Source of the DNA: Festucalex cinctus
Lineage: Eukaryota; Chordata; Actinopteri; Syngnathiformes; Syngnathidae
Length of the DNA stretch: 64,000 bases
NCBI RefSeq assembly: GCF_051991245.1
Contig: NC_135421.1
Location: forward strand, 4,101,557 to 4,165,556
Reading direction: 5' to 3'
Part shown: positions 54,135 through 64,000 of the stretch, in pieces
How positions within the stretch are numbered: the stretch's first letter is position 1
How the letters are laid out: each line of letters starts with the position of its first letter
Made by a program: the position numbers and the translations under genes
Notes under the pieces: model-generated
What the model was told of the DNA's origin: nothing
The model's input: only the letters and a program-made list of their open reading frames with translations
The model's database searches: none

Positions 54135-56750
54135 CTAGAGCTGCGAGCAGCTATAAAGGGCCCTCGCAGCCCGGGTCACGTTGGGGTCCTTGCACGTTGG
54201 GGTACTTGCACGTTGGGGTACTGGCACATTGGGGTACTGGCATATTGGAAGCAAAATTTCTTTGAAAATGGCATAATAAACGTTTACATGTAGAATATTT
54301 TTTTGCCAGTGTGTGTGTCAAGCTCAACGGGTTTTGGTGATTGTTAAGACCTGCAAAAATCAGCGTCCTTTTTTATTTTTAGGCATTGAGTTGCACTGAT
54401 TGGTATTTTTTTGTAAAAGTGTATATACACATCATCGCTCGTTGTACTCATTGCACAATGTTACTTTTATTGTCCAAAGGGGCAATCAAAAATGAATAAA
54501 ACAAAATGGAAACGTACATACGTTTGGATCGGTGTGAAGCCAGTGAACAATTTGAGTGGTGGAAACTAAAAGAATATTCATAAATGACTTAGTTATCACA
54601 TTTAGAATGAGTGTACATTTTTTGTACAAAATACCGTATGTGGGGTATTTATTTATTTTTTTATATAAGCCTCAAGGGCTAGGTGGCGCTGTATTTATAA
54701 CTGAATGTTGTCATAGAGATACCTTCAGGCCTTGATTATAAGCATACATGTCAAGTGTGGGATTTTTTTTGGAGCATGTACCGTGGAGTTATTAAGCATA
54801 TCCTTCATTCACGATATTGCTTTTAATGTCCATAGAGGCTATCAAAAATAAATAAAAATATATATATGTTTGGATAAGTCTGATGCCAGTGAACATTTTG
54901 AGTGGTGGAAACTAAAAGAATATTCATAAATGACTTCGTTATCACACTTAGAATGAGTTTACATTTTTTGTACAAAATACCGTATGTGGGGTATTTTTTT
55001 TTCATGCCTCAAGGGCTAGGTGACGCTGCATATATAACTGAATGTTGTCATAGAGATAGCTTCAGGCCTTGACGATAAACATACATGTCAAGTTTGGGAT
55101 TTTTTGGAGCATGTACCGGGGAGTTATTAAGCATCTCCTTTTTCAGTGTGAAACACAAATTTTGATGTCCCGCCTTCATCATATAGTATTTCGAAAAGTC
55201 AAGATTTTTCCCCCTGTCGTTGGCTCAGGTCTTGACATGGTCCAGGTCAAGTCTTAACTCAGTCAGATGAAACGTGTAGGAGAAGTGGGCAAAAGTCTGC
55301 CCCCTGTGAATGTGCAAAAATCGTCAAAAATGGGACATTCAAAAATTCGTAGCTCACTTCCTGTTCATTTTAGCATATGGGTCCAAGAGACCTTTTTGTA
55401 GGTCTTGGGCTCCCTCATACACCTAAAAATATTCGTCGTTCTTGCTTAAACGTACAACCGGGGCTGCTTCGTTAAAAATTTCTAGGGGGCGCTATTGATT
55501 CTTTTTTTTAAAAATAGCACAATCAACAATAAAATATTGCTCATTGTACCAGGCCAGATGTGTGTGCCAAGTTTCATGAGTTTCTGTGCATGTTTAGACC
55601 CTCAAAACTGGCGTTGTTTTCTTGGCGAACAGCGCTTAGCCACACCCACAGCAATTCGCGAAAACTCACAAACTTCGTGTTGTGACATCATGAAGGCCGA
55701 AACCCTCATCTGAGCAAATATGAGGTAGGTCCAGTTAACGTGTTTGGAGAAAAACGTAGAAGAAAATTCGTAATAAAAAAAATTGCCACTAGGTGGCGCT
55801 ATCAGTTAGATGAAATATAAGTCAGTAGATGTCTTTAGGGCTGGACTCTCATCAAATGTGTGAAATTTTGAGAAGATAGGATCATCTCGGTCAAGTTAAT
55901 GCAGCTTTTATTTTCACGAAAAATCTTCAGACTTTGCGTCACCGTAGCGGCCACGCCCTTTGGCGAAAAGTTACAATATTCGGTGTGGGGCATGATCAAC
56001 ATCTTAAGCCTTTTCTGACCAATTTTCAAATGGATCCCTTCAACAAGCTCAGCACAGTAGCTAAAAACGTAAAGTATGACATTTATTGTAACCACTAGGT
56101 GGCACTATATGTATAACTGAATTTTATCATATAGATGTTTTCAGGCCGTGACTATTACGTTGCCTGAGAAGTTTGAGATTTTTTGGAGCTTGAACATGGG
56201 AGTTATTAAGCATTTGCTCTTTCTGGACAAATGAAATTTTAAAGGCAATATTTGATGCCCCGCCCCCGTCATATAGTATTTCAAAAAGGCAAGATGTTTT
56301 GCCCAGTTGTTCTCTCAGGTCTTGAGATGATAAATGCCAAGTTTGAAGTCAATTGGATGAAAAATGTTTGCAAAGGGGGAAAAAGCATGACCACAGTGAA
56401 TGTGCCAAAATAGGCCAAAATTGGACATAAAAAAATTCATAGCTCACTTCCTGTACATTTTAGCTACATGGTCCCAATAGACTTTTTTGTGCGTCTCGGG
56501 GTGCTACACGTGCCTGCCAATTTTTGTTGCTCTAGCTCAAACGTGCCGGGCTTGGTTTTTATTTTTCTACGCTAGGGGGCGCTATCGAGTCGCATTGTTA
56601 TGACGACTTAATAATATCAAATTTTTCGCCGGGCCTGAGGAGTGTGCAAAGTTCGGTGAGTTTTCGTGAATGTTTAGGTACCCAAAATCGCGATCGTTTG
56701 CGGAGAATAAAGAAGAAGAAGAAGAAGAATAATAATAATAATAATAATAA
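54135..56750 (+). repeat. array unit A7 (2616 bp)
   Basis: Complete A unit. It carries the CTAGGTGACGCTGC change seen in A6 at the same place (about 55017), suggesting a recent common copy. Tail (GAA)n then (AAT)n. Confidence 0.92.
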
Positions 56751-59000
56751 CTAGAGCTGCGAGCAGCTATAAAGGGCCCTCGCAGCCCGGGCCACGTTGG
56801 GGTCCTTGCACGTTGGGGTACTTGCACGTTGGGGTACTGGCACGTTGGGGTACTGGCATATTGGAAGCAAAATTTCTTTGAAAATGGCATAATAAACGTT
56901 TCCATGTAGAATATTTTTTTTTCCAGTGTCTGTCAAGCTCAACGGATTTTGGTGAATGTTAAGACCTGCAAAAATCAGCGTCCTTATTTATTTTTAGGCA
57001 ATGAGTTGCCCTGATTGGTATTTTTTTGTAAAAGTGTATATACACATCATCGCTCGTTGTACTCATTGCACAATGTTTACTTTTATTGTCCAAAGGGGCA
57101 ATCAAAAATGAATAAAACAAAATGGAAACGTACATACGTTTGGATCGGTGTGAAGCCAGTGAACAATTTGAGTGGTGGAAACTAAAAGAATATTCATAAA
57201 TGACTTAGTTATCACACTTAGAATGAGTGTACATTTTTTGTACAAAATACCGTATGTGGGGTATTTTTTTAATTTTTTTTATATAAGCCTCAACGGCTAG
57301 GTGGCGCTGTATTTATAACTGAATGTTGTCATAGAGATACCTTCAGGCCTTGATTATAAGCATACATGTCAAGTGTGGGATTTTTTGGAGCATGTATCGG
57401 GGAGTTATTAAGCATATCCTTTTTCAGTGCGAAACACAAATTTTGATGCCCCGCCCTCATCATATAGTATTTCCAAAAGTCAAGATTTTTCCGTCTGTTG
57501 TTGGCTCAGGTCTTGGCATGGTCCAGGTCAAGTCATAAGTCAGTCGGATAAAACGTGTAGGAGAAGTGGGCAAAAGTATGCCCTCTGAAAATGTGCAAAA
57601 ATCGTAAAAAATGGGACATTCAAAAATTTGTAGCTCACTTCCTGTTCATTTTAGCATATGGGTCCAAGAGACTTTTTTGTAGGTCTTTGGCTCCCTCATA
57701 CACGTAAAAATTTTCGTAGATCTTGCTTAAACGTACAATCGGGGCTGCTTCGTTAAAAATTTCTAGGGGGCGCTATTGAGTCATTTTTGTAAAAATAGCA
57801 CAATCAACAATAAAATATTGTTCATTTTACCAGGCCAGATGTGTGTGCCAAGTTTCATGAGTTTCTGCGGATGTTTAGACCCTCAAAACTGGCGTTGTTT
57901 TCTTGGCGAACTGTGCTTAGCCACGCCCACAGCGATTCGCGAAAACTCACAAACTTCGTGTTGTGACATCATGAAGGCCGAAACCCTCATCTGAGCAAAT
58001 ATGAGGTTGGTCCAGTTAACGTGTTTGGAGAAAAACGTAGAAGAAAATTCGTAAGAAAAAAATTGCCACTAGGTGGCGCTATCAGTAAGTTGAAATATAA
58101 GTTCATAGATGTCTTTTGGGCTGGACTCTCATCAAATGTGTGAAATTTTGAGAAGATAGGATCATCTCGGTCAAGTTAATGCAGCTTTTATTTTCACGAA
58201 AAATCTTCAGATTTTGCGTCACCGTAGCGGCCACGCCCTTTGGCGAAAAGTTACAATATTCGGTGTGGGGCATGATCAACATCTTTAGGCTTTTCTGACC
58301 AACTTTCAAATGGATCCCTTCAACAAGCTCAGCACAGTAGCTAAAAACGTAAAGTATGACATTTATTGTAACCACTAGGTGGCGCTATATGTATAACTGA
58401 ATTTTATCATATAGATGTTTTCAGGCCGTGACTATTACGTTGCCTGAGAAGTTTGAGATTTTTTGGAGCTTGAACATGGGAGTTATTAAGCATTTGCTCT
58501 TTCTGGACAAATGAAATTTTAAAGGCAATATTTGATGCCCCGCCCCCGTCATATAGTATTTCAAAAAGGCAAGATGTTTTGCCCAGTTGTTCTCTCAGGT
58601 CTTGAGATGATAAATGCCAAGTTTGAAGTCAATTGGATGAAAAATGTTTGCAAAGGGGGAAAAAGCATGACCACAGTGAATGTGCCAAAATAGGCCAAAA
58701 TTGGACATTAAAAAATTCATAGCTCACTTCCTGTACATTTTAGCTACATGGTCCCAATAGACTTTTTTGTGCGTCTCGGGGTGCTACACGTGCCTGCCAA
58801 TTTTTGTGGCTCTAGCTCAAACGTGCCGGGCTTGGTTTTTATTTTTCTACGCTAGGGGGCGCTATCGAGTCGCATTGTTATGACGACTTAATAATATCAA
58901 ATTTTTCGCCGGGCCTGAGGAGTGTACAAAGTTCGGTGAGTTTTCGTGAATGTTTAGGTACCCAAAATCGCGATCGTTTGCGGAGAATAAAGAAGAAGAA

Positions 59001-59031
<31 letters not shown>

Positions 59032-59083
59032 TTTTACAAAAACAATAGGGACCTCGCAGCGGTCGCTGCTCGGGCCCTAATAA
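56751..59083 (+). repeat. array unit A8 with about 0.33-kb internal deletion
   Basis: One of the two short modules in the first half is missing: near 57350-57390 the text passes directly from TTGATTATAAGCATACATGT to TGGAGCATGTATCGGGGAG. The tail carries (AAT)n and a full hairpin end (59046-59080). Confidence 0.88.
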
Positions 59084-61663
59084 CTAGAGCTGCGAGCAGC
59101 TATAAAGGGCCCTCGCAGCCCGGGCCACGTTGGGGTCCTTGCACGTTGGGGTACTTGCACGTTGGGGTACTGGCACGTTGGGGTACTGGCATATTGGAAG
59201 CAAAATTTCTTTGAAAATGGCATAATAAACGTTTACATGTAGAATATTTTTTTGCCAGTGTGTGTGTCAAGCTCAACGGGTTTTGGTGATTGTTAAGACC
59301 TGCAAAAATCAGCGTCCTTTTTTATTTTTAGGCAATGAGTTGCCCTGATTGGTATTTTTTGTAAAAGTGTATATATACATCATCGCTCGTTGTACTCATT
59401 GCACAATGTTACTTTTATTGTCCAAAGGGGCAATCAAAAATGAATAAAACAAAATGGAAACGTACATACGTTTGGATCGGTGTCAAGCCAGTGAACAATT
59501 TGAGTGGTGGAAACTAAAAGAATATTCATAAATGACTTAGTTATCACACTTAGAATGAGTGTACATTTTTTGTACAAAATACCGTATGTGGGGTATTTTT
59601 TTTATTTTTTATATAAGCCTCAAGGGCTAGGTGGCGCTGTATTTATAACTGAATGTTGTCATAGAGATACCTTCAGGCCTTGATTATAAGCATACATGTC
59701 AAGTGTGGGATTTTTTTTTGGAGCATGTACCGTGGAGTTATTAAGCATATCCTTCATTCACGATATTGCTTTTAATGTCCATAGAGGCTATCAAAAATAA
59801 ATAAAAATATATATATGTTTGGATAAGTCTGATGCCAGTGAACATTTTGAGTGGTGGAAACTAAAAAAATATTCATAAATGACTTAGTTATCACACTTAG
59901 AATGAGTGTACATTTTTTGTACAAAATACCGTATGTGGGGTATTTTTTTTTCATGCCTCAAGGGCTAGGTGGCGCTGCATATATAATTGAATGTTGTCAT
60001 AGAGATAACTTCAGGCCTTGACGATAAACATACATGTCAAGTTTGGGATTTTTTGGAGCATGTACCGGGGAGTTATCAAGCATATCCTTTTTCATTGTGA
60101 AACACAAATTTTGATGCCACGCCCTCATCATATAGTATTTCGAAAAGTCAAAATTTGTCCCCCTGTCGTTGGCTCAGGTCTTGACATGGTCCAGGCCAAG
60201 TCTTAACTCAGTCGGATGAAACGTGTAGGAGAAGTGGGCAAAAGTCTGCCCCCTGTGAATGTGCAAAAATCGTCAAAAATGGGACATTCAAAAATTCGTA
60301 GCTCACTTCCTGTTCATTTTAGCATATGGGTACAAGAGACTTTTTTGTAGGTCTTGGGCTCCCTCATACACTTAAAAATATTCGGCGTTCTTGCTTAAAC
60401 GTACAACCGGGGCTGCTTCGTTAAAAATTTCAAGGGGGCGCTATTGAGTCATTTTTGTAAAAATAGCACAATCAACAATAAAATATTGCTCATTTTACCA
60501 GGCCAGATGTGTGTGCCAAGTTTCAGGAGTTTCTGTGCATGTTTAGACCCTCAAAACTGGCGTTGTTTTCTTGGCGAACAGCGCTTAGCCACGCCTACAG
60601 CAATTCGCGAAAACTCACAAACTTCGTGTTGTGACATCATGAAGGCCGAAACCCTCCTCTGAGCAAATATGAGGTAGGTCCAGTTAACGTGTTTGGAGAA
60701 AAACGTAGAAGAAAATTCGTAAGAAAAAAAATTGCCACTAGGTGGCGCTATCAGTTAGATGAAATGTAAGTTAGTAGATGTCTTTAGAGCTGGACTCTCA
60801 TCAAATGTGTGAAATTTTGAGAAGATAGGATCATCTCGGTCAAGTTAATGCAGCTTTTATTTTCACGAAAAATCTTCAGATTTTGCGTCACCGTAGCGGC
60901 CACGCCCTTTGACGAAAAGTTACAATATTCGGTGTGGGGCATGATCAACATCTTAAGGCTTTTCTGACCAATTTTCAAATGGATCCCTTCAACAAGCTCA
61001 GCACAGTAGCTAAAAACGTAAAGTATGACATTTATTGTAACCACTAGGTGGCGCTATATGTATAACTGAATTTTATCATATAGATGTTTTCAGGCCGTGA
61101 CTATTACGTTGCCTGAGAAGTTTGAGATTTTTTGGAGCTTGAACATGGGAGTTATTAAGCATTTGCTCTTTCTGGACAAATGAAATTTTAAAGGCAATAT
61201 TTGATGCTCCGCCCCCGTCGTATAGTATTTCGAAAAGGCAAGATGTTTTGCCCAGCTGTTCTCTTAGGTCTTGAGATGATAAATGCCAAGTTTGAAGTCA
61301 ATTGGATGAAAAATGTTTGCAAAGGGGGAAAAAGCATGACCACAGTGAATGTGCCAAAATAGGCCAAAATTGGACATTAAAAAATTCATAGCTCACTTCC
61401 TGTACATTTTAGCTACATGGTCCCAATAGACTTTTTTGTGCGTCTCGGGGTGCTACACGTGCCTGCCAATTTTCGTTGCTCTAGCTCAAACGTGTCGGGC
61501 TTGGTTTTTATTTTTCTACGCTAGGGGGCGCTATAGAGTCGCGTTGTTATAACGACTTCATAATATCAAATTTTTCGCCGGACCTGAGGAGTGTGCAAAG
61601 TTTGGTGAGTTTTCGTGAATATTTAGGTACCCAAAATCGCGATTGTTTGCGGAGAATAAAGAA

Positions 61664-61727
<64 letters not shown>

Positions 61728-61785
61728 TTTTACAAAAACAATAGGGACCTCGCAGCGGTCGCTGCTCGGGCCCTAATAATAATAA
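59084..61785 (+). repeat. array unit A9 (2.70 kb)
   Basis: Complete A unit with an expanded (AAT)n at 61666-61727 and a hairpin end (61744-61776). The tail variant GCGTTGTTATAACGACTTCA is shared with A3 and A5. Confidence 0.92.
61666..61727 (+). repeat. (AAT)n microsatellite at a unit end
   Basis: About twenty AAT triplets, the longest of the AAT tracts that mark unit ends. Confidence 0.95.
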
Positions 61786-64000
61786 CTAGAGCTGCGAGCA
61801 GCTATAAAGGGCCCTCGCAACCCGGGCCACGTTGGGGTACTTGCACGTCGGGGTACTGGCACGTTGGGGTACTGTAAAATAGGACAAGGACCATCTAAAA
61901 TGTTTTTGACAAGCCTTGTGTGTGCAAAGTTTAATCAAAACGCAAAATATGGTGCGCAATTCCCAAAATAAATTCAAAATGGCGGACTTCCTTTTAGGTT
62001 TAGCATACGGCTACAGAATACTTTTTGTAGGTCTTAAGCTAATAGGTATGCCTCCCAGTTTTCACAAATCTAGGTCAAGTCATCTTTAGTTGTGTATCGC
62101 TTGAATCATACAATTGGAAATGCTCCATAAAAATGCATAGAGGGCGCTATTGAGCACAACGTTGGGTTACTTGCACGTCAGGGTACTGGCACGTTGGGGT
62201 ACTGTTACATGGAACAAGGACCATTTAAAATGTTATTTTTTTCCATGCCTTGTCTGTGCAAAGTTTAATGAAAAAGGCCAAAAATGATGTATAGTTCCCA
62301 AAATAAAATCAAAATAGCGGACTTCCTCTTTGGTTTGGCAAATGGCTACATAATACTTTTTTGTAGGTCTAGCATAATCATACAATCGGAAATGCTTCAT
62401 AAAAATGCCTAGAGGGCGCTATTTATTGCAAATTGCACAATAAATCTCTGAAAATTCATGTTCATGACAAGTCTGATGTGTTTGCAAAGTTTCATGAGTT
62501 TTCATGTGTATAAAAAAAAAAAAAAAAAGCAGCACTTGACAACTGTTACATGGAACAAGGACCATTTAAAATGTTAGTTTTTTCCATGCCTTTTCTGTGC
62601 AAAGTTTAATGAAAAAGGCCAAAAATGATGTATATTTCCCAAAATAAAATCAAAATAGCGGACTTCCTCTTTGGTTTGGCAAATGGCTACATAATACTTT
62701 TTTGTAGGTCTAGCATAATCATACAATCGGAAATGCTTCATAAAAATGTCTAGAGGGCGCTATTTATTGCAAATTGCACAATAAATCTCTGAAAATTCAT
62801 GTTCATGACAAGTCTGATGTGTTTGCAAAGTTTCATGAGTTTTCATGTGTATAAAAAAAAAAAAAGCAGCACTTGACAAACAATGCATTGCTATGGCAAC
62901 AGCGTGTTACAAAATAAAAAACTTTCGATTACTTTGCATCTTAAACATCTTAAGATGAAACACACCAAGTTTGAAGACAGTCGGATAAATTTTGTAGGAG
63001 GGGTTCGTTAAAATATGACCCCTGAAAAAGGCCACAAAAAATGGCAACAAATCCCATCATAAATCAAAATGGCAGACTTCCTGTTTTGTTTAGCACATGG
63101 TTCCAAGAGACTTTTTTTGTACATCACGGGCTCTTATGTATGCCTGCAAATTATCATAGCGCTAGGTGAAACGTACAACCGGGAATGCTTCGTTAAAGAG
63201 GAGTTTTTTAGCTCAAAATGTGATGCCCGGCCCCTGGGGGACTTCCTGTTGGGTTTAGCACATGGCACCAAGAGACTTTTTTGTACATCCTGGGCTGTTA
63301 CATATGTCTACAATTTTTCGTCGCTCTAGCTGCTTCGTACAACTGGGAATGCTTCATTAAGAAGGATTTTTTTTCCTTTGCAAAAAGTGCATGCCACGAC
63401 AACAGCGTGTGACGAAATAAAAAACTTTCAATAACTTTTCATTTTCAACATCTTAAGATGAATCACACCAAGTTTGAAGATGATCGGATAAACTCTGTAG
63501 GAGGAGTTTGTTAAAATATGACCCCTATGAAATGGCCAAAAAAAATGGCAACACATTCCAAAGTAAATCAAAATAGCGGACGTCATGTTAGGTTTAGCAT
63601 ATGGTTCAAAAAGAGTTTTTTGTACCTCGAGGGCTGTTATACACCTCTACAAATGTTGGTAACTCTATGTGAAACGTACAGCCGGGTATGCTTTGTTAAA
63701 GAGGAGTTTTTTAGCTCAAAATGTGATGCCCGGCCCCTGGGGGACTTCCTGTTGGGTTTAGCGCAGGGCACCAAGAGACTTTTTTGTACATCTTGGGCTG
63801 TTACATATGTCTACAAATTTTCATAGCTCTAGCTGCTTCGTACAAATGGGAATGCTTCTTGAAGGATATATTTTTTTCCTTTAAAAACAGTGCATGCCAT
63901 GACAACAGCGTGCGACGAAATACAAAGCTTTCAATAACTTTTCATCTTCAACATCTTAAGATGAATCACACCAAGTTTGAAGATGATCGGATAAACACTG
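61786..64000 (+). repeat. array unit B3, cut by the window end
   Basis: B-type unit with head CGCAACCCGGGCCACGTTGG, then TAAAATAGGACAAGGACC, which differs from B1 and B2. A second, partial head (CACGTCAGGGTACTGGCACG) is at about 62170. From 62890 it returns to the AAAATGGCAGACTTCCTGTT modules of B1 and B2. Confidence 0.85.
62202..62882 (+). repeat. 341-bp tandem duplication inside B3
   Basis: CTGTTACATGGAACAAGGAC and all that follows through an A-run and AGCAGCACTTGACAA occur at 62202 and again at 62543, with only a few differences. Confidence 0.92.

Noticed and set aside
41195..61785. CRISPR-like or satellite array of short repeats
   Set aside because: Units are 2.1-2.7 kb, eukaryotic, and have no regular short repeat-spacer pattern.

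Overview
The window looks like chromosomal DNA of a teleost fish. It is dominated by transposable elements and by a large non-coding repeat array. The fish call rests on three exons of the TALE homeobox gene pknox1 separated by very short introns, and on the mix of elements: Ty1/copia with a tRNA-iMet primer site, an RTE/Rex3-type LINE end, L2-type LINEs, PIF/Harbinger, Kolobok and hAT elements. There is no bacterial or phage content. I cannot name the species.

Left part (1-17 kb). After an RTE-type LINE end (1-265) comes a decayed minus-strand copia retrotransposon (about 806-8358). It was later hit by a 660-bp solo LTR (1935-2594), an L2-type LINE tail (about 2655-3046) and a 2-kb LTR (3540-5532). 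A tRNA-derived SINE and simple repeats follow. Three correctly spliced minus-strand pknox1 exons lie at 9897-10560; they are the only host gene I can support. From 11 to 17 kb there are DNA-transposon and LINE-derived fragments, a nearly perfect foldback element (15849-16092) and an inverted fragment of the array repeat.

Right part (17.46-64 kb). This is an array of about 2.1-2.7 kb units, all in the same orientation, of two kinds. A units start at 17460, 34962, 41195, 43801, 47590, 51528, 54135, 56751 and 59084. B units start at 19987, 49441 and 61786. The order is A-B-AAAA-B-AAAA-B. Units start with a palindrome in CTAGAGCTGCGAGCAGCT and end in GAA/AAT microsatellite, in several cases with a second hairpin and GGGCCCTAA. 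A units carry about six CTCF-core-like motifs (CCACTAGGTGGCGCTA and relatives), all on the plus strand.

Three younger elements interrupt the array. (1) An 11.9-kb decayed Harbinger/ISL2EU-like transposon (21823-33748) contains two nearly identical 0.9-kb Harbinger-type elements and a LINE with two open reading frames (25049-28931). (2) A 3.7-kb Kolobok-type transposon (36800-40464, TTAA duplication) has two convergent broken genes: a THAP-domain transposase and a gene related to the cytoplasmic cysteine-rich C-terminal domain of P2X7 receptors. (3) A 1.16-kb non-autonomous hAT element (46169-47324) has an 8-bp target duplication.

The most interesting points are the co-directional CTCF-like motifs, the P2X7-C-like gene in a Kolobok element, the terminal hairpins and periodic order of the array, and the intact LINE reading frames. 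Identifications rest on reading motifs, target duplications and splice sites by eye; no database search was possible.
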